NCBI GenBank assembly: GCA_023101725.1
Contig: JALJCO010010139.1
Coordinates: 186,001-250,000 of the forward strand
Direction of reading: 5' to 3'
DNA from: Atherinomorus stipes
Taxonomy: Eukaryota > Chordata > Actinopteri > Atheriniformes > Atherinidae
Length of the DNA stretch: 64,000 bases
The position numbers and the translations under genes are program-made. Positions 24,611 through 34,265 of this stretch are shown one piece after another (the first letter of the stretch is position 1; each line of letters opens with the position of its first letter). The notes under the pieces were generated by a model. The model was given only the letters and a program-made list of their open reading frames with translations. It did not search any database and was not told where the DNA came from.

Positions 24611-25076
24611 TTGCCTGGTACACCAGCCTAACTATTGCCATGTATGAGATACACAGCAAGTTAGTCTGGGCTCCCTCTGTTGGTGACTGATTTCCAAAGC
24701 GAGGGCGGGACCAACAGGAACAACTTGAACCAGAGAAAACCAATCAGAGAAACACGGAAGTGATGCTAAAGTCTTTTTGTAAGAGGAAAGCCTTCAGAGC
24801 AGCTAGTTGTTGCGGTTTTAAGGACATGTTCAGCTCATTTAAAACGCAAAAAAGGGCATTGTTATATAGTTGCTCCTCTGTGGCCGCCATTCTGACTGTT
24901 CATGGTTAGAGAACTGAGTCACCGAAAAAAGACGTGTCTTAAAGTCCCACCTCCTGTGCTGTGATTAGTCAGGTCAATTTTTTACTGGAGTGGAAATCAC
25001 TTTCCAATGGAGGGAACCCAGACTGACTTGCCGTGTATCTCATACATGGCCTTGGTCAGACTGGTGTACCAGGCAA
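24611..25076. mobile_element. 466-bp MITE with a perfect 9-bp target duplication
   Basis: The ends TTGCCTGGTACACCAGCCTA and AGACTGGTGTACCAGGCAA are inverted repeats, and symmetry continues through CCATGTATGAGATACACAGC against CGTGTATCTCATACATGG. GTCAATCTG occurs directly on both sides (24602-24610 and 25077-25085). A 9-bp duplication points to a Mutator-like or Merlin-like parent rather than hAT (8 bp); this is inferred from target size only. A truncated relative lies at 10012-10160. Confidence 0.85.
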
Positions 25077-25359
25077 GTCAATCTGCACCTCCATTTATGG
25101 AGCTCGTTGCCGATTCATGGGCATAGTTTTATGCAAACAACTGATTACTGTGAGTGCGTTGTCAATTTACGGTCGTTTGGCATTCATGATCCTACACAGG
25201 TGTTTATGATCAAATCTGAGTTTCCTGAACACAATTTCACGTGTTCCTGAATCCAGAGTAAGTTTTTAGTGGAGTAGGCCTTTATGAGTAGATCTGTTTG
25301 TAAATGTACTAACATTGATGTATTTAAGATGTGAGAAAATGGGAAACATTTAAAATATT

Positions 25360-25448
25360 TGGAAAGGGGGGGAAAAAAATTTATAAAAAAAAAAAATAAA
25401 AAGGGAAAAAAAAAGGGTATCTTAAAAAATGGGGGGTCCGGGGGGGGG

Positions 25449-25497
<49 letters not shown>

Positions 25498-25510
25498 GGT
25501 AAATCACCGT

Positions 25511-25556
<46 letters not shown>

Positions 25557-25592
25557 TAATATAAAAATTTTATTTTTGGGGGGGTGGTGAGG

Positions 25593-25629
<37 letters not shown>

Positions 25630-25690
25630 GTTTGCTTGAAAGGGTGGGGGGGTTAAAAAAAAAAAAAACACGTTTTCTGTGTGGGGGGGG
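25360..25690. repeat. G-homopolymer tract
   Basis: Several G runs, two of them longer than 40 bases, separated by short words such as TGGTAAATCACCGT and ATAATATAAAAATTTT. Minus-strand poly-proline frames here are meaningless. Confidence 0.9.
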
Positions 25691-26121
25691 CCTGGGGGTG
25701 GGGTGTGCTTATCTTCACCCAATAAAAATTCCTCTTCAAATCTGAATCTTCCTGTGGGGTTTGTGGTGTGGGGTGGTTTTAACTGTTTCGATGAATGAGA
25801 CACCATTAAGTCTTGTTTTCACCAACGGGTGCGTTTTGGGACAGTTTTAGAGCGGTAGAGTACGTAAACCCTGATCTTTGTTGCGTTTTTACAGCCAAAT
25901 GTAGCCTTGCCCAGTAGGCGGTTTATCATGGATAGTGAGCATTGGCTACGTAATCGTATGACGTCAAAGCAGCGCAAAGCCGTCCTTTAAGGACAACAAA
26001 AACACAACACGGAAACAGATAAGAATGGCGGACTTCCAACAGTTTGCTTATTTTCTTTTTGGCCTGTGGCTGCTTATCATGAATTTGATCTGTTGCTCTA
26101 AACATGGAGCTGTTCCTGCTT

Positions 26122-26215
26122 TGTTCAATTCAACTTTATTTGTATAGCACCAATTCATGACAGTGTCATCTCAGGGCACTTCATAGACAGATCAATTCGA
26201 ACCAATTCGTAATAG
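26122..26215 (+). repeat. Interspersed fish repeat (CAATTCAACTTTATTTGTATAG)
   Basis: The text TTCAATTCAACTTTATTTGT ATAGCACCAATTCATGACAG ... CTCAGGGCACTTCATAGACAG is a very common teleost repeat, familiar as a moderately conserved interspersed segment. I cannot assign it to LINE, SINE or MITE with confidence. Confidence 0.6.
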
Positions 26216-26394
26216 CCTAGCTAAGGACACCAACAGACTGGATTGAATCTTTAGAGTTTATACGTGCATTTACTCACTGGTAAAATTTCTGTATCACTTT
26301 GAATGTATCAGTTTGATATTTATTTGATATTTAATTGAGTTTCCATCCAGCGTACATCCATATGCGAGACGGGGTAGTGGGAGTATGCCTCTAT

Positions 26395-26486
26395 ATAAGG
26401 CAAGTGGGTGAATGTTTGAAGGCGTAGGATTTAGGCTCCAATCTGTACGGAGATGTGTGTTCAAATCCCACTGCTGCCATTGTTAA
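26395..26486 (+). pseudogene. tRNA-Leu(AAG)-like pseudogene, array unit 1
   Basis: The segment GTGGGTGAATGTTTGAAGGCG, GGATTTAGGCTCCAATC, and GTGTGTTCAAATCCCACTGCTGCCA parallels the good tRNA-Leu at 27455 but with changes in the D arm, a changed anticodon loop (TTTAGGC in place of TTAAGGC) and a changed variable arm. Its 3' flank (TTAATTACCTGCAACACTC...) is homologous to the flanks of the other units. Confidence 0.6.
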
Positions 26487-26666
26487 TTACCTGCAACACT
26501 CAATTGTAAGAGCGCACCATTTTCACAGAGGGTGTCAAAGAAGAACCTTTGCAAAATAAAAAATGGCTCATTTCCAGAAGGTAGCTGACATTCCTTCCAA
26601 GATATTTTTGCCATTCTTACTCCTACCTTTTAATAGGCCCATTACTGTTAGAGGTTGTCCTGAGGA

Positions 26667-26736
26667 AGCAGTGGTGCAGCGGACACGTGCTGGGCCCATA
26701 ACCTAGAGGTCAATGGATTCAAACCATCCTCTGCTA
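26667..26736 (+). pseudogene. Initiator tRNA-Met-like sequence, probably a pseudogene
   Basis: The run GCAGCGGACACGTGCTGGGC, CCATAACCTAGAGG, and AAACCATCCTCTGCTA matches the vertebrate initiator tRNA-Met closely, including a CAT anticodon in the loop CCCATAACC and a CTCTGCT 3' acceptor strand. Two bases seem to be missing at the junction of acceptor stem and D arm (AGCAG-TGG where AGCAGAGTGG is expected), which would break the acceptor stem, and the T loop is altered. It is probably not functional. A nearby array of tRNA-Leu units suggests a tRNA-bearing segmental block. Confidence 0.6.
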
Positions 26737-26949
26737 CCATGCTAGGTTTCCCGAAAGCTGCTCATGTACAGCGTGAAACTGTCAGATGCATGTTGATACT
26801 GTTACAGGGGCACTAGCATTACGAGGCAAACTATTTCGGAATAGCTGTCACTGTCTCTCTGGGAAACTCTGCTGTCCAAGAAAACTTAAGCAGAGCAAAT
26901 TTGTGTCCAGACAGAACAAACGCTGTCAGTATTTTATGTGTGTAAGTGA

Positions 26950-27200
26950 CTAAGTGTGATTAAAATTGGGGAGCAAGCTGTCCCAGGTCGCGACAAACGA
27001 AGGCACCCGTCCGCCCCACGTTGAGGATGGGGGACAGGGACGGGAGTAGGGGAAGTGGAAGAGCCAGAGTCCACAGGCCCACCATCCCCAGGTTTTCACC
27101 ATGACTCCCTCAAGAGGCACGTGACACTGCCAGCCCTCACAAATCCATCCTTACACACAACATTCATCCATCATCCATCCCACTCACCAATATTTATCTG
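26950..27200. other. GC-richer spacer between tRNA units
   Basis: The segment includes CAGGTCGCGACAAACGAAGG and a CATCCATC-type run at 27165-27182. No gene is recognised. It lies in the spacer of the tRNA-Leu array. Confidence 0.4.
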
Positions 27201-27454
27201 AAGAGAAATAAAAAGAACCTGATTACAGACTACATGCACATACCTCATATAGACCCATTTAGGGAGAGAGAAAATCTCCAGTTGTGTTGTGGCAAATTGG
27301 CGGCTGACAGTTTGCGTACAACCTCAAGAAATTACAAAGCAAGTGTTTCTGAAAGCCTCAAACCAGTAAATTTCCAACTGTGAAGGAGAAACACTTGATG
27401 GGGTCTTTTCCTGAATATGGGATTTTGAGAAGAAGTGATTTGTTGGGCATATGT

Positions 27455-27536
27455 GGTAGTGTGGGCGAGTGGTCAAAGGCGCTGGATTAAGGCTCCAGTC
27501 TCTCCGGAGGCGTGGGTTCAAATCCCACCACTGCCA
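27455..27536 (+). tRNA. tRNA-Leu(AAG), array unit 2, best-preserved copy
   Basis: The acceptor strands GGTAGTG and CACTGCC pair over seven positions with one G-T. The anticodon stem CTGGA/TCCAG encloses TTAAGGC with anticodon AAG. A long variable arm (TCTCTCCGGAGGC) marks a type II tRNA, and the T arm carries GGGTTCAAATCCC. The D stem has one probable mismatch (GGC against GGC where GCC is usual), so activity may be reduced. Length about 82 nt without CCA. Related partial copies lie on both sides with homologous flanks. Confidence 0.75.
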
Positions 27537-27692
27537 TCATTAAATACCTGCAATACTCACTTGCAAGAAGATGTCATTGTCAAAGAGGAACCTATGTGCA
27601 AAAGAAACCACTTATTTCCAGAAGGTTGCGTGTAGATGACATTTCTTCCAAGAAACTTGGAGGAAGAGAAGAAGTGATCTGTTGGGCAACTT

Positions 27693-27750
27693 TGGTAATG
27701 TGGCCAAGTGGTTGAAGGTGATGGAATAAAGGTGCGTTGGGCAAGTATAA
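27693..27750 (+). pseudogene. tRNA-Leu 5' half, array unit 3
   Basis: TTTGGTAATGTGGCCAAGTGG followed by TGAAGGTGATGGAATAAAGG copies the 5' half of tRNA-Leu(AAG), including the upstream TGTTGGGCAACTTTGG flank. After the anticodon region it runs into unrelated sequence. Truncated. Confidence 0.65.
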
Positions 27751-28001
27751 ATACCATTCTTTTCTTTCCTCCACATGCTCTTACAATTGCCTGATGTGTA
27801 GAATAAGCTTCTCTCTCTTCGGTGGTCTTTATAGTACTGTTTCTGCATGCTTAATGCAAGAGTTTCAGGTATGAATCCTCACGGGGGCGCATGTGGGGGA
27901 GATGAGCTGCACGTACTCATTTGTCTGGCTGCGCAGCAGCCGGTGTCGTGCATTCCACCTCCATTAGCGCATGTCAAAACAACACTAACTGCTGCTAAAA
28001 G

Positions 28002-28225
28002 ATGGAGAAAAATGCTTCTCAAACCCCAACTCAGACTCCAGCAAAAAAAAGAAGAAAAGTTTTGTCTTGTGAGACGAAGAGAGACCAACTGGAGTCTGAC
28101 TGGTTTAGGAGTGAGACGGGAGTAAACAACCGAGCAGTTTTTTTTTTTTTAAATTGGAGGGAGCCATCCACTCTAGGAATAAAACGAGATCCACAGTTGG
28201 CTTTTTTCTCACAAACAAGGTAAAT
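28002..28225 (+). pseudogene. Possible first coding exon of a teleost transposon protein
   Basis: An open frame begins MEKNASQTPTQTPAKKRRKV and further on contains NWREPSTLGIKRDPQLAFF. The layout, a short lysine/arginine-rich start and then a 'RWREL..GI..D.ELAFFLL'-like block, resembles N-termini of transposon-derived proteins I know from fish. A T-tract splits the block. It sits in the tRNA array spacer. No downstream exon is recognised. Confidence 0.35.
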
Positions 28226-28334
28226 GTAATGAATGACAGAAATAATGCAGCTCATGCATGTGCACATTAGGGTCACTTCCACTTGTCACCAGAAGGGGCG
28301 AACTTCTAGAAAAAAGCTGGAACCTGCGCTGCAG

Positions 28335-28390
28335 TCTTTTAAGGCTCCAGTCTCTATGGAGGCATGGGTTCAAGTCCCACCACTGCCATC
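28335..28390 (+). pseudogene. tRNA-Leu 3' half, array unit 4
   Basis: TTTAAGGCTCCAGTCTCTATGG then GTGGGTTCAAG-like T arm and CCCACCACTGCCA. The 5' half is replaced by unrelated sequence. The 3' flank (CATCATTAATTACCTGCAG...) matches unit 2 for about 150 bp. Confidence 0.7.
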
Positions 28391-28723
28391 ATTAATTACC
28401 TGCAGTACTCACTTGCAAGAGTGCATCATTTTCACAGAGGGTTTCAAAGAAGAACCTCAATGCAAAAGAAGCCACTCATTTCCAGAAGGTTGCGTGTAGT
28501 TAACGTTCCTTCCAAGAAACTTCGGAAGGAATGCTGCCATAGACATTGTAAAGTACCTATGGGGATGACTATGTGGATGGCTGAGGGTCACATGAGTCGG
28601 GCCTAACTGAAAGCCTTATCCAAATGTCGAGAACCAAGAAATTTCCAGCTATGAAGGAGAAACACTTGCTTTGGTCTTTCCTGAACATTGGATGTTGAGA
28701 GGAAGCAATTTGTTGGGCAACTT

Positions 28724-28772
28724 TGGTAGTGTGGTGGTCCAAGGTGCTGGATTTAGGCTTCAGTCTTTGGGT
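28724..28772 (+). pseudogene. tRNA-Leu 5' half, array unit 5
   Basis: TTTGGTAGTGTGGTGGTCC followed by AAGGTGCTGGATTTAGGCTTC is the 5' part of a tRNA-Leu with a deletion in the D arm and no 3' half. The upstream 100 bp (CCAGCTATGAAGGAGAAACAC...) matches the upstream flank of unit 2. Confidence 0.65.
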
Positions 28773-29194
28773 ATAGATTTTTTTAAATCTTTAACAATCT
28801 GAATAGCATTTCCTATCAACAGCCCAAGCAACTATATCTTCCTTTATCACCCTACTTGTTCTGCACCTGTTTGTGGAACTCCCACCAGGTCATCTCTCAC
28901 TCCATTATCATGTGACCCAGCTCACTCCATGGAGGCTGTTAACATGAACTGCTGCAGTGATGCTACTGAACATTTTGCGGCATATTAGCTTCAGTCTCAG
29001 AATCATGCAGAGCCCCTGTGCGCTGCGTTCTGTGTGTACCGTAGCCTTCGGTACTAAAAAGGTAGCATATACTGCACTTGCGGGCGCTCCATGTCTGAAA
29101 TGCTCATCATTAGCGGTCGGCCGTCCTGGAGTACCAGCCGGTCTCCTCCACAACATGTAGATGGGTTGTCCGCCTCTTCCTGTTCATAGACCGT

Positions 29195-29885
29195 TAATAG
29201 AGAGGGACGAACCTTCCACTACGTCACCCGTTGGTTTCTGAAGAGCTAAAAGTGAAGCAAGTTGGGCGTGTCCCACCGTCGCCATCTTGCTGTGTCACGT
29301 GTGTCGTCACACCTGGAAAATACTAAAATGGGCAAAGGCAAGGCCGTTCCGAGCCGCGGGCCAAATGATTTACTGCTGACGTACTCTGGGCTAAACGCTA
29401 ACCGAGCTAACTCGAAACTAACAGGAGCTAACAAAGATAAGCCCCCTAAGCAGCAGGATAAAGGTAAGACACGCTTAGACTTGCTATTATCTGACTAAAA
29501 ACCCCCGTTGTGCTACTCTGCGACAAACTGAGACTTTACCCAGAGCAAAAAAGGAGCTAACTAGGAGCCACCGGTCGGCAGGCCAAGCTTCTGGTCTGCC
29601 GCATGTCAATCAAAAGGACACGCCCTTAATTATGTGTAATTTCAAGAATAAATAACATCTAAATGGATGAGTTATGAAAAAAATTCACTCCTCTCACAGT
29701 TGACATGAGGGAAAACTTGATCTACAGTATTAAACCTAAAATGATTTTTTTGAACCAGGCTGTAAACATGTTTATTTCTGCTGTGAAGTTTGCATTTTTA
29801 ACATGGGAGTCTATGGAGATTTGCTCTGTTTTGCAGTCAGCCCCTAGCGGATCAAGAAAGAACTACAAAAAATGACTTCTTCCAG
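29195..29885 (+). mobile_element. MITE-like element with promoter-like start and an orphan exon
   Basis: The 5' part (about 29200-29300) also occurs reversed at 4353-4450, and the 3' part (29640-29830) at 53980-54150, so one repeat family covers the region. Near the start CGCCATCTTG matches the consensus bound by YY1. An ATG at 29328 opens a 136-nt segment ending at donor GTAAGA. The 3' block with ACCAGGCTGTAAACATGTTT is widespread in fish. Exact ends were not resolved. Confidence 0.6.
29328..29463 (+). pseudogene. Orphan first exon in the 29.2-kb element
   Basis: The frame starting MGKGKAVPSRGPNDLLLT and running through NRANSKLTGANKDKPPK reaches a splice donor GTAAGA. It is short, basic and hydrophilic, like transposon or LINE ORF1 N-termini. 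No second exon is visible, so no product can be named. Confidence 0.35.
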
Positions 29886-31380
29886 GTAGACTCATAGTTG
29901 GCCTCTTGATCACAGCCCTGGTCTTTGGCTGTGATTGGCCAACAGCCCCAAGACCTAGAGGTCTGACAGACGTCCATGTAGGCCAATGTTGATTAGCTAG
30001 ACACAAGAGGAACTATAAACACTGGTTTCCACATTAAAGGCCAGACCAACTGTGATGGATTTTCCTTATATGGTATCTTAGCTCTATGAAACTGCTGTCT
30101 CACTAAGGGGACATTTGACTGACACACAGCAGATGTTGTTTTGTCCAAGGGATGGATTAAAGCTGTAGCTTAGTATAACTAATTGACATTTAATATGATA
30201 CAGGGTAAGCTAGGTACTGACGTCATCCTGAAATATAAAGGAGCGTCACCCTAGAAAACGGGGTCGGTCTTTCTGAAACTTGTCATGAATTATATCTGTG
30301 TATGATTAAATAAAGAGCCACCTTTTCCACCACCAACAGCCATCTCAAGCAATTCATTTCATCCCTGACACAACTACATTTAAAGTTTTTTTGCCCCCCC
30401 CCCGGTACTCCCTATGGCCAGTCCACCCCTGAGCAGGCCTGCAGTCAGAGAGTGAAATTCTCTGCTATGAATTATGGAACTACATCTCTAATATACAATG
30501 GAGCTTGGTCACAAAGAGCTTTATATGTGAAAGGGGGATTTTAAGTAATATTGTAAAAAATGCTCCAGGAAAACATCATCCACCTGACCTTTAATTCCAT
30601 TACATTGCCTTTCCCTATGCGTGTGTTCTGCTGGGGAAAATCTGAATTGCCAACAAAATCTTATCAGGGATTTCCCTGGAGCAACACTTTATTTTCTCCT
30701 GTATTTGCTACCAGAGCTTTTTCAGATATCATGCTGCCGCATAGGAGACATAACTCTCCTGAATTCTAAATTGTATTTGTAATATTTGCTCTTGGAAGAT
30801 TTCTTTGCTACCAGCAGGGGAAAAGATTTTAGAGAGCATCATCTATCCATCTTCAAACACTCTTAATAGGAGTGTTTTTCCAGTGCTCTGGTGTATCCAT
30901 TAGGCCATTAGAGGCTCCTCTATCAGCCTGTGGGTCGTGGATGTTTATATGTGTGTGAGAAAAAGACTGCATATCTTAGTTGTTCACCTTAACAATATTA
31001 GTTGCAGACAATAGTTCTGTGATGGTTTCTCAGCCATTAGTTTCCACATGCTAGACAATCCCAGAGGATTACCAGACAGCTTTAGCATCTCCTGGTTGTA
31101 TGTCCTCTCATTCAGTAAGACAATAAAATTACTGCTGTTGAATAGTTAGCTGATAGTGTAATCACATGCTGTCTCAGGACGATGCATGAGGCTGGTTTCT
31201 GGTGGCTATGTTTGTGCTGCTGATAAGTGAATGTGTTTATTCAGGAAATGTTGTCAGTGCTAAAGTTGCTAGCTATCGTTGTGCCACTTGAACTTTTTTG
31301 TGGGGCGAAGGGCAATGCCATGAAATTCACCAGGCTTTTCACTGACATTTCTTAAATTTTGTTTTTGATGGAAGTTAAAA
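29886..31380. other. Intergenic DNA, no gene seen
   Basis: Unique sequence. A C9 run lies at about 30394-30403. Short frames such as 30560-30769 have no domain support. Confidence 0.5.
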
Positions 31381-31388
31381 ATACAGAT

Positions 31389-31391
31389 TTT

Positions 31392-31437
<46 letters not shown>
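31389..31437. repeat. T12-G38 homopolymer junction
   Basis: A run of T is followed directly by about 38 G and then normal sequence. Of the same kind as the G tracts at 11.0, 22.6-23.7 and 25.4-25.6 kb. Confidence 0.9.
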
Positions 31438-31877
31438 TACAGCAAATTTACATGGAACACATTAGAATGACTTTGAAAAAGGTCACAAATTAATAGCTTT
31501 ACCTTGCAAATGCATTTATTTACTGACTCACCTACTGATAAGTTGTGTCATCTCAATGTCTGCTTTTAGAGATACAGGATGTAAAGGCTTTCACAGTGAA
31601 ATCAAAGAATCCTACATGTGCCTCAAGTCCAAATACAATGTCACAATAATCGTTTTCAGGCCGGCATTCTGATGACAAATGACAAAAAGTCATTCCTTTT
31701 GCTTTTGGTTATAAAAGAGGATTTGAAAAAAAATATAACGGCTAACTCACAGCAATGTATCAGACCATTTGAGCTGTAGTGCTACACAACCTTTATCAAT
31801 GTCTGCATTTTTAGAATCAGAAGCAAAACATTATTTTTAATCGTTTCAGTCAAAAGCTTAATATATGATGAAATGAC

Positions 31878-32081
31878 AAGGGGTGATCCGGGTTTGAGTC
31901 CCCATCACGCCATTCAGGTGAACCACTGTGGACCCCTGAGCAAGGTCCTTAACCCCCACCAACTGCTCCCCGGGTGCTTTAAGTAGCAGCCCACTGCTCT
32001 CTGGTACTACTGTACAGAAATGCAGAGCCCTAATTTCCCCTCAGGGATCATACCAGTATCTCATGAAAAAAAAAAAAACTT
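31878..32081 (+). repeat. tRNA-derived SINE, 5'-truncated
   Basis: It begins at a B-box-like GGGTTTGAGTCCCC, continues with TTCAGGTGAACCACTGTGGA and CCACTGCTCTCTGGTACTAC, and ends in an A-tract at 32068. The reverse copy at 40280-40488 carries the full tRNA-like head. The structure (tRNA head, unrelated body, A-rich tail) is that of a SINE; the family name is not certain. Confidence 0.7.
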
Positions 32082-32149
32082 AGACAAAAAATTGACCAAA
32101 TCAGTTAATACATAGTTTAAAGTCTAATTTATAGTCATCTGTAAAGTGC

Positions 32150-32700
32150 TCTAAGTAGGTTACGGAGAGCCCTCTACTTCAACGGAGAGCCTCTCCATTG
32201 TCTCCGACAGCACAAAATTTTTTTAAGTGTCTGTCACTCTGTCAAGGGATGACGGAGACGGCAAGGGCTGATCGGTCTATCACTAGCAAACACTAGCAGC
32301 GCCATTTTTAAACTGGCTAGCCTACGAAGACGCAGATTTGAGTCCAACTGAAGAACGTTTGGCCGAAGAAGTGAGGAACTACCAAAATCTCCCCATCGTC
32401 TTTATTTTTGCATCAAAAGTATCTCTGTTTCAATATTATTCAGCTACTGCAACAACAACAGTCTTTCTCTCAGATGCCATTGCTCACTGTAACCGGAAGC
32501 TAAATAACCACCATGGTTAAAGACCATCGGCATCATATGAGTAGGCCAGTCTTGCGTAGCGGCCCCTACTGATCAGGTGGGAAACTGCACTGCGTATCCA
32601 GCACCATGACGGAGAACTGTGAAGGCTGGAGGAGTTCTGTCGCTACACAGTTGGATAATGCATTACGCAGTCGGAAAAGTATACTGTAGCCTTAACTGTG
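32150..32700 (+). mobile_element. Possible PIF/Harbinger-like relic
   Basis: The short open segment at 32338-32400 reads TEERLAEEVRNYQNL, like the opening of a MADF/Myb-type DNA-binding domain found in Harbinger partner proteins. It then shifts out of frame. The right edge GTATACTGTAGCC and internal CTGCGTA words resemble non-autonomous Harbinger repeats, but a matching left end was not found. Weak call. Confidence 0.3.
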
Positions 32701-32834
32701 TGGCATCTCTGAAAGTTCTTCCTTTCAAAAAGTGTCATAAATAACTGGCTCTGTGTTTGGTTAGCTATTGTTATGTCTTTGTTTGAATATTATGCCAACT
32801 TTTGCAGGCTGTGTGGTCAATGAAAAACTAGTAA

Positions 32835-34265
32835 AGCACTCGGAGAGCGCAGTCCTCCGCCAAGCAGCTTGACTCCCTTATTTTTGTATGTTCTGGATCA
32901 TAGAATATGGAATTTTCTCTGGATCTGGATCAACTTTCAAAACATTGTAGAACTCATTGGGATCCTTTCTTGTAATTTTTTACCAAACACTCGGGCCATT
33001 TGAATGGAGTTATATGGAAAAATTTTAAAAATTTGGCCTATTAGGGTGATGTTCATGTAAGACTGTTTAGGCGTCAGTAAGGAGGTTTGATTTTCACCAT
33101 GGGGTGTCAGTCAGAACACACAGGACTTGCTTGTACAGTTAACTGTCTTTACTGGTCTCTCTTAATCACAACAGCACAGTAATGCAACAAACGACAGGCT
33201 TACAAGTGAGGAATTCCAGGGCTTGTTAAGGTGAATGCCTGGATGGAAGAGAGTGTGGTCTATAAACACAGAAATACAAAGCCATGAGGAACATTCGTTC
33301 GACAAATAAACACATTCAAGGTATTCATTATTATTAATAAATGCAGTTAGGACTAAGCATGCATATGTGTTCAAGGCTAACATTTACAGTAACTGGCATG
33401 TAACAGGTCAGCTAGCTTAATAGCATAAAAAGGCACATGGTGAATGGTGAATGAAGGAATGAATTAAGAATAAGCAAATCAGCTAAATAACATTAAAGCA
33501 ACCTTTACCGATCGTGCATTTCAGAAAGCACAGCAAGATTATTTGAATATAAACAGTCCCGCCTCACTCCTAAGACACACCCCTTCATTCCCTCCACCTC
33601 CCAATGCAGAATCAAAGGTCTGACAGGCAGGTCCGTTGGACAATCCTAGAGGTGCACCCCACTTCAAGGATTGGTTGGAGTTTTCATTGATTATTTAGAG
33701 ATTGGAATAATATTTTATTTTGATTAATGGTGGGTCTGTCTTGTATTTTAGAGTTCCATTACCTCATTCACAGCATTTTACCCTGTTAGAAAAATAGTGT
33801 AAGAATGCAACATCGGTAAAGGTTGCTTTAAAGGCTAAATAAACATCCTAGTACAACTAGTTACTAACAGTTCTTCACAGATGCACACAGTTCAAATATT
33901 CAACTGGCTAGAAGTCTGTCCAACAGTCTTCTCTCCTCGTGCTCACTGCTGCTCATAAGTTTCATTTCTGCATCCTGACAAGTGTGCAGCTGCACACTAT
34001 TGCCACAAGGGGGCACTCACTCTTCATCAACAGCCTTTCTAACATGGCCTATCTCACATTGATAAAGAATCCTTCAAAAAATTCCTGGATCCAGAAGGTG
34101 AGCTGGATCACCACCAAAATTTAAAGAGTTCGTCCTTGGGCTGAGGCACACGGCTGGTGAAAATTTCAGGTCAATCTGTCCAGAGCTTTTTCCGGAAAGT
34201 TGCTGATAGACAGACAAACTAACTAACGCTACCCAAAGCGTCACCTCTTTGGCGGAGGTAATTAA
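32835..34265. mobile_element. Old interspersed repeat with CCTCCGCCAAG / CTTTGGCGGAGG ends
   Basis: The left text CACTCGGAGAGCGCAGTCCT CCGCCAAGCAG and right text CACCTCTTTGGCGGAGGTAA are those of a common fish repeat, with inverted edges CTCCGCCAA / TTGGCGGAG. A TTAA-type MITE (33497-33827) is nested inside. Family not assigned. Confidence 0.55.
33497..33827. mobile_element. 331-bp MITE with TTAA target duplication, copy 1
   Basis: The ends AGCAACCTTTACCGAT and ATCGGTAAAGGTTGCT are perfect inverted repeats over 16 bp and are flanked by TTAA on both sides (33493-33496, 33828-33831). A TTAA target is typical of piggyBac and Kolobok elements. A second copy lies at 57746-58079 in the other orientation. 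It is non-coding. Confidence 0.9.

Larger units (their letters stand above)
24009..25803. mobile_element. MITE-like element carrying a nested MITE and G-tract
   Basis: The left end ATGGGTCTCATTCATGAAAC and right end TTTCGATGAATGAGACACCAT are inverted repeats. Between them is a nested complete element (24611-25076) and a G-homopolymer region (25360-25690). GAATTTGTGT, TTCATGGGCAT and similar blocks recur in an order common to fish repeats with this terminus. Size without inserts is about 1 kb. No transposase was found. Confidence 0.55.

Noticed and set aside
25184..25507. Poly-proline frame
   Set aside because: It runs through the G tract and is not a coding sequence.
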